Source: Astropecten irregularis (Eukaryota; Echinodermata; Asteroidea; Paxillosida; Astropectinidae). Taken from it: 64,000 bases of DNA. The notes beneath the pieces were generated by a model that saw nothing but the letters and a program-made list of their open reading frames with translations, was not told where the DNA came from and did no database searches. A program made the position numbers and the translations under genes. The stretch covers positions 6,138,001 to 6,202,000 of the forward strand of contig OZ020248.1 of assembly GCA_963971285.1 (NCBI GenBank). The letters are read 5' to 3'. Shown piece by piece: positions 26,201-35,936 of the stretch (positions are counted from its first letter, which is position 1; the number at the start of each line of letters is the position of its first letter).

Positions 26201-29200
26201 AAGTAACTGCTTCACATATGAACTTGGTCTAAGATTGTAAGATGGAAAAATCAATGTTAAAACCTTAATTATATGGCATGGAACAGAAAAACTCTGCTTA
26301 TATTAGCACCACAGATTCGGTTTTTATGTGTTGCACTGCAAAATTGACAGCTCAGTATTAGCAGAGTATTGTACCCAACAAAGTAGTCAACAAATAAGGC
26401 TGCAGGAAAAATTGATTGCATAAGCAAATCCACAGCATTTTCAGTTAGGTTGTGTGGAAACTGGATTAACTGAAAGAGAGCACTGGATTGTACTGAGAGT
26501 TTATGGTCATCATACATTTAAACATACAATCCAAATATTTCCTGAGTGTTGACATTAATTTGTACTTACTTCAAACCGTGATATTGAATAAGATGTCCAA
26601 CCAATAATGCTGTCATGGTGCACCTGTCCTTCTTTGTTAATACAGGCTGAGATTTGTTCTCTAGGCGATCAACAACACTTGCTCCTCTCAAATCTGCCTT
26701 AAGAATGGTTTTCACATGCTGTCGAAAATAACGAGAAATTTGCACTCATTTCCTTAATTATATTATCTAAGCCATTTGCCACAGATAACCTTGTACTCAC
26801 AATCTCAAAATTCTAAGGCATGTACACCTGTACGTGCATTTGTAGGCAAACCCCCAAGTATGGCACAGACTCCTGTACTGATGGTGTAAATAATGCTTTG
26901 CTATAAACAAAGATAGATGAGCTCAGATGACTAGTAAATGTTTTGATTTTTAAGATCTGAAAAAATCTTGCAGAAAGTGAAATAAAAAGGCTTACAAAGT
27001 GAGACGACAGCTTCTTCTTTTTCTGGGAAGGTTCAAAATGTGAATCAGCCTGGGACGAGTCAGAGAATGCATCAAGTGTGTCATCTGTGTCCATGCATGT
27101 ACTAGTAGAAGGGCTGCTGCTTGGGAGAGGTATGGAAGGGCCCGGTTCCTGGTGCTTCTGAAACTGAACATACACACATGTACAGTACAATTAATAATAC
27201 GTTTTATTTTTGATATTATTGAAAGGCAGACCATTTCATAAACCAATTTGTAAATTAAAGGTATGATGCAGATTTAATTCAGTCTGGAAGCTTACTGCAT
27301 GTGGTATGCAATGGTGATATCATAATCCATTATGCACATAATTATGCACAAAATAATCGAACTGCATGGTACAAAATTGCTACTTGAAGTTTTCTCCAAA
27401 ACAAACCAATCTAAATCATACCTTTAATAACATTGTCTTACCTTATATAACATTGAAACGGGTGACAATGTACAGTGAATCATCTTCGTCATCGTGGCAG
27501 CGAGTAACATGATGTGGCCGATAATCAAAAAGATCCTCTGGTTTTTTTATCATGATGCTTTCATTTGTCTCCTGCACACTGAATGCATGGTAGTGTCTAT
27601 TGAAGACAATCACATTCCATGGTTTAACTGTTAAAAATACACCACTCAGGTTCACAAGAATATGCTGAACTTCACCGAACTGTGGTCCCTCATCTGTCCA
27701 TCCTGTAAGTACCATGCTGTTTGGTCGTAGCTGGTATCCATGAAGTTCTACCATACTTGCAATTGTAATTTCTGAATCATGTGGAATCTTCAGTGTAGCA
27801 CAGATGAAATCTGCCTCTTCCAAAGAATTCACAGATACAGGAACTTGATTTTTAACATCAACTTTGTATTGAAGTACATCATCCTCATCAGAAGCCATGC
27901 AACACTGCTGCTGTTGATGCCTCATGGCTACTGTTTTGGCAATATTTCGGTAGTTATTACATGCTGTAGCCCATCTTTTAAACTGCTTATGTTTAGCTTC
28001 ATACCTCATACAAGAGAATTGATGAAGTGGACCAACTTCCCTTATTGCCCTTGGATAGTGCACCATGTGATGCTGCTTTGGAATTAGATGACGAGGTGAA
28101 TGAACTTGAAGAAAAAGCTGATGATGATCTTGAATCATGTGCTTTAGTGAGTATGTTGCTCCTCTGCTTATTGTGTCACACATCACACATTTGTAAATGT
28201 CTAGTAGTAGAAGAAAGACATCCCACACATCAGATCTCTCTGGCACTAAATCTCCAATTATCAGTGGAAGATGAAGTGCAAGACACATTGTCTGAGCCGC
28301 CTTTTGTCCACTTGGACCACCTGGATTGTTAATTGCTGATGATCGAATTGAACTTGGTTTATTTTTTTTGTCCACTCGACCATAGCTAAAAGCATTGATT
28401 CTGCCATTAACACATTCAAGTGTTAACAGTTTCTCTTGAATCAAAGCTTCGAGAGTAAGGTGGATCTCTAAAGGTAGTACACCTTCCATCAAGTCGTGCA
28501 TTACATCAGGCACAATGTTATCTGTGACATGATACCCAACTACATCGTTCAAAGCAGAACATCGCTTGATGCCGGTATTACTCACATTGTTTTGTGCAGC
28601 ATCCTTTTCATAATTGCCCCTTGTCCTGATCAACTTGGGATCTTCAACAAGTTGACATCTGGCAGTATCCCTGTGTGCTCTGCAGAATCTGCATGGATAG
28701 TTGGCAACAAAACTCCCTACATAGCCCAACATTTCGTGGAGTCCCAGGTTGTCACCAATCACTTGGTACAAGTATGGCTTTACTATTCCTGAAAACTCTC
28801 TACATGAAATTTCTATGCCATCCTTAGAAAGCCTATTCAGATCTTTCACAATGGTTGACAATATGCAGTCAATTCCATACTTGGACACAAGAGAACATTT
28901 TGCGCAGGCAACCAAAAGAATATTTCTGAGAGCTGCTTGGTTTTTTGCAGGCAAGCTAAGGATACTAGCATAAAATCCACTTAGCTTATGCACACCTCTA
29001 CGTGATCCTAGAGGATTGGCTGTTTCGAATGCATCATTGTACAGGAGAATTGGTAAAACTATGCTCCCTTCATCCTTTGCTTTAATTCGTTCTCCCACAA
29101 AATCCCCATCACGGAAAGATCTGAGAACATTCGCATCTGCTGATTTTTCTTCATTTAGAATTGAACTTAGAACCCCTGGCTGCTGAAGAAAAAACCTGAA

Positions 29201-30911
29201 ATTGTTTTCAATGGGAACATATTGGTAGGTGTCTCCTTTCTCAATTTGCATAATTTCTCCTGTGCCTGAGGCAATTTGTGAACCAAAGGTCCTCCCAACA
29301 AGCTTTTCCTCTGGGGGGATCAGAAGACCTTCCTTTTTGAAGAAGGAGTTCCGCTGGTATTGTGTCCTAAGCCCATTGAAGGATGATTTGATGGCTTGAA
29401 CTTTTTGCCTGAAGTCATCGAAACAAGCATCATTGTCTTTTACTGTTTTACTGTTTAACATGGAAGTCACACTGCTCCCAACACTGTCCAAAACCGTGAA
29501 CAGTAATTCTTCAACTTCTGAAAGAACATTTTGGATGAATGAGGATGGAACAGCAGATGACATCATTCTTCTAATGAACATTTCAATGTGTTCTCGTGGA
29601 TCTTCTTGGATCAGTCTTTCATCTAGAGGTGAATCACTGTGTTCAGACTCTTCATTCTCACCTAAAGTACTGTTCTCAAACTCTTCCTCTTCGCAGGCAA
29701 GTGCTTCATCCTTGGAGTGTAAGGTTTCTCCACAATGTGTTGAAATAAGGTGTCGTTTAAAAGAGGAGCAGTATGAAAATTTCTCCAAACATCCATTTTG
29801 ATGGCAAATAATCTTGGTTGCAGTTCCAGATGTTATATTATGGACATATTTCAGATGGCGAAATAACTGCTTAATACCTCCATTAATAGAAGAGAAACAC
29901 CTGAAACAAGTGAAACCCATTGTGACTTTGTGTTCTTTGTAAATTCAAAGACTGGCAAGCATGATGTAACTCACTTCTTTCCTCCAACCATGCAGAAATT
30001 TCAATCTGACACCAATCTTGGGTATCATCTCAGCAATTGCAGTTTCATCAAGCAGCTCCAAACATGCTGTGTCCACTCCTTGCTCTGTATAAGTACAACA
30101 TTGTAAAAACAAAGGCTAAGTTATAATCAATTGTTAACCAACATGCTGTACTTTCACGGTTTTAAAGAAAATTATCATGCAACCAAATTAGCATGAAGGG
30201 AGAAGCTTTGGCCTTTGTTTTCATTCAAAACAAAAATTACTGAATGATTCATTAGAAATTAAATGATGCATCAGACAATATTTTACGGTGGACTATAAAT
30301 ACAATAGTAGGCCCCCTACTACTAACTTAGTAACTATTAGTACTATGAAACACGTAGGCTAGACCTATGGGCTAGGCCTAGCCTAGGCTACTCCCATTAT
30401 TATATTATTAGGGCTAGCCCTAGGGCCTAGGCGTACTTAGGCTAAATGAGATTTGGCCAAAAATCAGTCAAGAGGTCTAGCCAGGGGCCGCGCCAGGGGG
30501 TCGAGTTAATGATCAATATAATTAATGATGTCTTGATAGTGCTTGCGCCGCGACCCTCTTTGCATTAGGGCTATTTGAAGGCATGCAAAGAGGGCCGCGG
30601 CGTAAGCACTGTCAAGGCATCATTATTTATCAATAGTAATAGGCCTAACGTTAGGCCTACATTAGGCTAGCTTTTTTTTGTAGTTGTACTGCCGCTCACA
30701 GCTAACGTTGGGTCGTGTGCTGTGCATGCACAGCGGACCGACAGCGTAACTTGACGGCGATTTATCCGTGTCAAAAACAAGAATTTAGATTAACCCTGGT
30801 AGTTTCTTTATGTCCTAAACTCTTCTTACCTTGGAGGTGATCGGCTAGTTCAAGCACATCCCATTTCAGAAGATAATAACGAATGTCGTCATCTTCTCCA
30901 CCGGGCGCCAT
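23205..30911 (-). CDS. SAMD3-like protein, 10 exons, SAM domain at N-terminus
   Basis: Spliced CDS of 1575 nt (524 aa), close to my recollection of vertebrate SAMD3 length (about 520 aa). Exons on the minus strand: 30911-30830, 30084-29975, 27163-26996, 26718-26570, 26228-26144, 25839-25707, 25410-25169, 24865-24703, 24175-24054, 23525-23205. All junctions are GT-AG and all phases agree. Residues 13-64 form a SAM domain (WDVLELADHLQ, then EQGVDTACLELLDE, then IPKIGVRLKFLHGW) split by a phase-1 intron. Residues 65-120 are a Ser/Asp-rich linker ending in a KKKK run, a possible nuclear signal. The rest resembles the SAMD3-like C-terminal region, including LVGHLIQYHGL, FPHLKDPEGNGFEAWY and AFKAHFVLDIMY. 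The start was chosen at MAPGGEDDD, with A at -3 and G at +4; an in-frame upstream ATG at 31013 is weaker. Family assignment rests on motif recognition. The position between the transposon tips suggests it is an element-encoded accessory protein rather than an ordinary host gene. Confidence 0.82.
27443..29920 (-). CDS. C2H2 zinc-finger DDE transposase (CACTA/CMC-like), intact
   Basis: A single uninterrupted 825-aa ORF lying entirely in intron 2 of the SAMD3-like gene. Two C2H2 fingers open it: C5-x2-C8 with H22/H27, and C39-x4-C44 with H57/H62. An acidic linker follows (about 70-110). The core resembles CACTA/CMC DDE transposases. Candidate catalytic residues are D296 in LLYNDAFETANPLGS, D390 in VIGDNLGLHEMLG and E641 in CMRYEAKHKQFK. 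A CxxC pair at C410/C413 follows D390, as in CMC-type cores, and the motif PDVMHDLMEGVLP lies at 471-483. Residues 720-800 form a C-terminal domain I do not recognise. Upstream in frame there is a TGA 27 nt before the ATG, so this ATG is the first possible start. Its role would be cutting and rejoining element ends in the nucleus. The absence of stops or frameshifts means recent activity or selection. Catalytic residue assignment is inference. Confidence 0.85.
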   Translation of the reverse strand: MGFTCFRCFSSINGGIKQLFRHLKYVHNITSGTATKIICHQNGCLEKFSYCSSFKRHLISTHCGETLHSKDEALACEEEEFENSTLGENEESEHSDSPLDERLIQEDPREHIEMFIRRMMSSAVPSSFIQNVLSEVEELLFTVLDSVGSSVTSMLNSKTVKDNDACFDDFRQKVQAIKSSFNGLRTQYQRNSFFKKEGLLIPPEEKLVGRTFGSQIASGTGEIMQIEKGDTYQYVPIENNFRFFLQQPGVLSSILNEEKSADANVLRSFRDGDFVGERIKAKDEGSIVLPILLYNDAFETANPLGSRRGVHKLSGFYASILSLPAKNQAALRNILLVACAKCSLVSKYGIDCILSTIVKDLNRLSKDGIEISCREFSGIVKPYLYQVIGDNLGLHEMLGYVGSFVANYPCRFCRAHRDTARCQLVEDPKLIRTRGNYEKDAAQNNVSNTGIKRCSALNDVVGYHVTDNIVPDVMHDLMEGVLPLEIHLTLEALIQEKLLTLECVNGRINAFSYGRVDKKNKPSSIRSSAINNPGGPSGQKAAQTMCLALHLPLIIGDLVPERSDVWDVFLLLLDIYKCVMCDTISRGATYSLKHMIQDHHQLFLQVHSPRHLIPKQHHMVHYPRAIREVGPLHQFSCMRYEAKHKQFKRWATACNNYRNIAKTVAMRHQQQQCCMASDEDDVLQYKVDVKNQVPVSVNSLEEADFICATLKIPHDSEITIASMVELHGYQLRPNSMVLTGWTDEGPQFGEVQHILVNLSGVFLTVKPWNVIVFNRHYHAFSVQETNESIMIKKPEDLFDYRPHHVTRCHDDEDDSLYIVTRFNVI
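30524..30624. repeat. Hairpin in intron 1 of the SAMD3-like gene
   Basis: Two 42-bp arms, 30524-30565 and 30583-30624, are inverted copies differing at only 4 positions, around a 17-bp loop. The arms contain CGCCGCGACCCTCTTTGCAT and its complement and are GC-rich against an AT-rich surround. This could be a small MITE inserted in the larger element or a structural element of its transcript. Confidence 0.75.
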
Positions 30912-31589
30912 GATTTTCGAGACTGACTGATTATACTGAACGTAGAAGACTGTACATGTAATGTACACGCGACGCACGTACGTACCTACTATACTGTACA
31001 CATACACCCCCACGCGCGCGTCACGTAGCCATGTGTATATATTTGTGCAAAAATGGCGCGAATGCCGCCCAGACTATGCTAATTAATTGTTAAAAAATTA
31101 CCACTTTCGCAAGGTAATACAACGTATAGTTATCCAGTAATTTGGTCAACTCGATGAATTCTTGGATGAATTCCAAGTTCAAATAATGACAACCGCGCGA
31201 TTGTATCGGTATGAAAGGGGCATGCAGGACGTGCGGAAACATGATTCACTTCAACCTAGGGCTACAGAGGTCATTAGGCCTAAACTGAACCTATAATCTG
31301 CTGAATAATTATTAACCAGGCATTAACGATATTCATCCAGTAGGGCAATGTGTGATTTTAGATGCAGTTATTGAAATGAATATGTTCTCTATCATAATAA
31401 GAAAAAAATATTAATAAAACTAACATTAGGCCAAATAAACTTTGGTTTAACGGAACTTGCAACCCGATATCTTTGCGGTTGAAAAGACCACGTTTTGTAC
31501 AAATAACTTTGCTTAACCTTTCAAACAAAATTAATGATTGCGGTGGGTGTATAATTATTTTCATTACCCAACTTGTGGATAATTTCTAT

Positions 31590-32049
31590 CACCACTGTTG
31601 GTTAATCAGCCACCCACGAGTTACATTTAGTCACAGCTATTTTTTTCTTAATGCCATTATTTTTATTTTTTACCATTTTCAGAATAAATGTTTACCATTT
31701 TCAGAATAAATTTTTACCAAACAAAATGGACTTCTCGATATTGCTCAATATAAATGGTTATTTTTATACAGCATTGGGCATCTATTTCGGGTTTACTCAA
31801 TAAATATGCTTTATGCATTTTTTATTACTCATTTCGAGTATAAAATATTAACCAACTGTATTGGTCAAACATTTTTAACCAATAAAACAACACAAAATTA
31901 CCATTATGTTGGGAGTTCGCATTGACCAATTTTTGTTCAATGTTGTTGGTCAAAATTAAACAGAAAATCCCAACATTTCTATTAATGACATACCAATTGT
32001 TGGGTAAACAAATTTACCCAACATTTTTTTGCCCAACGTTTTAACAGTG
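31590..32049. repeat. Right subterminal repeats and terminal inverted repeat
   Basis: The same motif family as the left end but sparser: GTTGGTTAAT near 31597, TTAACCAACTG near 31849, ATTGGTCAAAC at 31860, TTGACCAAT at 31922, GTTGGTCAAA near 31944, and a run of CCCAAC/TTGGG motifs up to the CAGTG tip. It lies upstream of the SAMD3-like start codon, so it would also cover the promoter side of the element. Confidence 0.65.
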
Positions 32050-32666
32050 ATACCATCTCTTCAAATCTCAGCTATTATATTGCCACAGAGTGAGAACTTT
32101 CGTCTTATTGGTTCAATTTTGCATCCGTCGTTTAAACTGTAAGGGTTTTTCTTTACCTTTGAAGTGTATAACGCCGCGTGCTAACTCCCATTCGTATAGC
32201 AGCCACATACTATTTATGGTACCGAGTGTGCATAGCTGATGGTATCGAAGCATATTTTTGTTTTTCATGAGTCCATCTGACATATTTCTGCAAACCTTAT
32301 ATTACAATTTTACACATTCTCGTTAAATTCGAGACTTTCGTCCCCCAGTCGAGATGGATGTCACCCCACTACCCCCGTACTTCTCGCCACATCATCCTTG
32401 ATCAACTTCTATCTTCTATTTTGTCTAATGAGGGCGCTTTATGGCGACCATCTTTGAGGGCGATACGCATAGCACTGAGCCTACAATGTCAAAATAATAC
32501 ATTGATGTGTAATCATTGTGTGATTGTAAAAAATATTAAATGGGGTTTTATTTAGTAAATTTATTCATTATTGCCCTAATGTTCGTAGGATTTCTATGTT
32601 ACTCGCCGACCCAAAAGATGGCGCTCGATGTAATAATGAAATCTTATAATGCGCCAACTACATCCT

Positions 32667-32881
32667 GGGGCCAATTTCACGGCGCTGCATAGCACGAACA
32701 TTTCCTAAGCAAAACAGGGCTAACAACCAAATTTCCACCTGTTGTGTATCACTTGTGATTGTTCTTTGGCTGTTGTTTGCTGACCATGAATATCATATGG
32801 AATTTTCAATGGTGGTTTGTTTTATTGGGCGAGACATTTTTGTGCTAAGCAAATTTTTGTGCTTAACAAGAAATTGGCCCC
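32667..32881 (+). mobile_element. MITE family C, complete
   Basis: GGGGCCAATTTCACGGCGCT and AAGAAATTGGCCCC ends. Confidence 0.8.
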
Positions 32882-35573
32882 TGAGTACAGTGCTCAATGT
32901 GCAGGAGGCTACACAGCTCTTAGAAACATTGACAATCGAGACAGACTGCAAAAACTTTATAGATCTGGATCATAATCATATGCATAAATTCACAGCTGTA
33001 CTCGATGTGTGCTGTTGTATTCATGCAGTTCTTCCAAACCCTCAAGCTCTAACTAGCTAGCTAGTGCATAGCCCTAGCCCCCAGCAGCAGCCGGAGTAAT
33101 TACTCTAGTGATAGGATCGATTCCCTTAAGGGAGGAAGCGTCAATCATAATCGTTTCATCGGCAAAGCCCCAGGAGCTACCCCCGAGTCACGGGCCCGGC
33201 CTGACGGTCGCAATCATTAGTCCCTGGCAGGAATCGAGCCGAAATGATTGCGATTAATCGACTCCCGATGACATATATGATATCCCAGTCCCTTGTTTGT
33301 GTTCTATCTCCTTGCGAGAAATTATGTCTTAATCATTTTTTCCCTCCTTGAATTTTTTTCATGATGAGGAGGTGTTCGTGGGCCTAGTCTCTCCCCCAGG
33401 CCGGGGAGTGAACGTTCCCCGTGAATTATTTGACCAATTTTTCAGTCGGAATGTCAGTGAGGCCCACTAATCGGGATTTTATGCAACATCCAAAGGCCAC
33501 GAGATCAGAATGGAATCTGAGGCAATATCCACGCCCTAGGACACGATATTTTGTTATAATTATTTGAACCCCCTAAAGGTTTTTGAAATAAACCCTCCAG
33601 CCCTCAAACTATTGGCTTCAAATTGAACTTTTGGTTACCTTTTTCCTGTTTTAAATTCTCAAGAACTTCCCCATGTCCAGAAAGTGTTCCATTTAAAATG
33701 ACTATTGTCCATCTCCATGAAACATTTTATTCAGATATCGTACCTGAGTAAATTGCTAAAATTGTTTTACCTTCTTTTTAATTTCCTTCCGATAGAAATG
33801 TTGGTATATATTAATGATTTTATCAATTCTGTAAGATGACTCGTCATTTCACTCCATTGGTGACAGTGTTGGATTTCACAGAATATTAATATTCATCTTT
33901 ATAGGGTCTACCGAATTCGCGCATTGTGATTGGCCAACACGTTGAAAACTCTTGGAGACGCACTATTGCGATGTGCCTATGTCCCCTCATCCGGTGTGTT
34001 CTCATTTTTATCTAAGATTTCAAAGAAGAAAAGCTATGACGTAAAAACAAATCCATTTGACTTCAGTGTTCCTCTTCAAAACTGACATCATTAAGCCTGC
34101 AACAAGAGTTTGGCGCTAGTTTTGCCCCATCCGCCAAAAAAAAAAAAAATGAATGGACGGCTCGGTACATCGCTCTGTTTCTACATCTGCAGAACAATTT
34201 TTCACTTTCTGTTTTTACAAATTTCTCTTTTCGAAGTAAAAAAACGTAACTGAAAGTTTTACTATAATGAAGAGGCTGGGAAATGCATCAAGAAGCATTG
34301 TGAACAAAAAATGATTTCTTTTTTGGGACAAATGGTTCCCTGTTCCTTGGTAACAATTGTATTTCTCTCTTGTCATTCACAGCACAGCATGAGTGTTAAG
34401 CAACTCACACAAATCATTCTGTAGAAAATTAAATAAATACAAAACAGGTTCGGTCAAAGTAATTTCACTTAGTTTTAAAGTCGGCAAAAATAAGCGGAGT
34501 GTAGGAGTGAACCAGTGGGGTGCTGCGTTAAGCGTAATTTCTGAGCAGCATGACCGGACATAATAATGGTTCATAAAAAAAATAGAACTCGAACCTAGGG
34601 ATTTGAACTAACCCCCTCCCCTTCATATTCAAACCCCTCCCCTGGATTTGTACCTCGGACCCATTTGTTATCCCCATTAACCTCTAGTTGCCTGGTTAGG
34701 GGTTTTTGTGTGTGTGGAATCGTTTGGCATCAAACTGTGTTATGACTTCTGTAAAACAGAATTTATTATATAAAATCTACATAGTCTGGCTGGTTTGGTC
34801 ATTGTTGTGTGTTTATTAAACGGTTTTTGACTTTACTGATTGCTAGGGTTTGGGGTAAACTGCAGAGGAAGTTTTGGAGTGGTGCAGTCGGCTGGGGAGG
34901 TATAATGGGCCTAATTTATTGCGCAGGAAAAAGAGAAATGGATATCCAGATCAGATTTGTTTCGGCCGGTGGAGAATTACTTTCTACATGAGACAGAATG
35001 AATAACTGCTGACGTTTTCCCTGTGATTTACTTAAGAAAAGCTCTTTTTGCACTGATGCACAGTCGGCCATTTTGTACCAATTTGGGATCCCTTGTATTG
35101 CCGTTGTCTTGCAATAAAGGGATATTTGACTTCGACCTTACACGCCCTCTATTGACTTCAGACGGTAGCTGACAGGCAAGGATATATTCTAGAACCACGT
35201 CAATAGTTGACATCTAATTGCCGTCACGTTAAGTCATTGAGAACGGCGTGTGTTTAATTTCCATATTCAAAGCATATTCAAATTTCGTGTGACTTCACTT
35301 ATGTTTTATCACAGACTGAATGCATCTATCAGCAATGTATGCGGAAGTCTGACCTTTGACCTGGTATCATCTCACCACCCCTTCTTATCCCATAATTCTC
35401 TGCGGTCTGATCAGCATTAAACCATATCAAAGTGTGTCAGCCGACTACAGGTCCCATCTTGATAGGACTTTTCAGTTGGGTGTTTAAAAACGAGATCTCT
35501 TTCCTCATCCCCACCCTGGGGGTATTCCGAACCAGCACGTTGCTACCAAATTATTTATACCAAGTGCCTTTTT
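32882..35573. other. No gene seen
   Basis: No convincing splice-bounded exons. Open frames are short and unrelated to anything I recognise. Confidence 0.45.
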
Positions 35574-35936
35574 AAAGGTATAATACATGATTGGTAAAGG
35601 TCACAGAACAACACTCATACTTTGTCTGATCCAATATGTGCATGAAATAGATCTGTGAAAAAATTGAGCTCAATCGGACATCTGAGTCACGAGAAAATAG
35701 CTAAAACACGAATCAAGTTTTCGTATAAAACATACAGAATGGTTTTGATCTTACCCCGAGATCAAAACGGGAGATCGGGCTTTGTTTGACTAATTTCTGG
35801 ATAATTACACCATTTCAGGCGGAAATATTTTAACGGTATGTTTCTACCACCACCATCTTCATATCCTGAAAGTTATACCTAAATCTGTGAACATTTCTGT
35901 CTAGGTTTGTCACCAATCCTGTTCTGTACCTTTAAC
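35574..35936 (+). mobile_element. MITE family A2, reference copy
   Basis: TTAAAGGTATAATACATGAT at the left, CCAATCCTGTTCTGTACCTT at the right. The interior has GAGCTCAATCGGACATCTGA in place of the family A core, but shares the CATTTCAGGCGGAAA and ACCATCTTCATA blocks. It is a sister subfamily. Confidence 0.75.

Larger units (their letters stand above)
21524..32049 (-). mobile_element. CACTA/EnSpm-like DNA transposon with two coding units
   Basis: About 10.5 kb, read on the minus strand. The right tip, read inward, begins CACTGTTAAAACGTTGGGCA. The left tip, from 21526, reads CTGTAAAAAATGTTGGGCA. These are the same sequence with a few changes and form a short terminal inverted repeat. The CACTG tip is typical of the CACTA (EnSpm/CMC) superfamily. 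Inside the tips both ends carry many TTGGTCAA/TTGGTTAA motifs. The interior holds a spliced SAMD3-like gene and, within its second intron, an uninterrupted transposase-like ORF. I see no flanking 3-bp duplication: the bases outside are tct or cta on the left and ata on the right. The left tip reads ATCTG rather than CACTG, so it is decayed or my left edge is off by a few bases. Superfamily assignment is an inference from tips, layout and transposase motifs. Confidence 0.75.

Noticed and set aside
27779-29801. Plus-strand frames of 98-122 codons
   Set aside because: Shadows of the transposase ORF on the other strand.
29921-29974. Splicing of the SAM exon straight into the transposase ORF
   Set aside because: Only 54 nt separate them, too short for a normal intron; retention or readthrough is the only direct link.
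21521-32052. 3-bp target duplication of the large transposon
   Set aside because: Flanking triplets do not match on any boundary I tried, so none is claimed.
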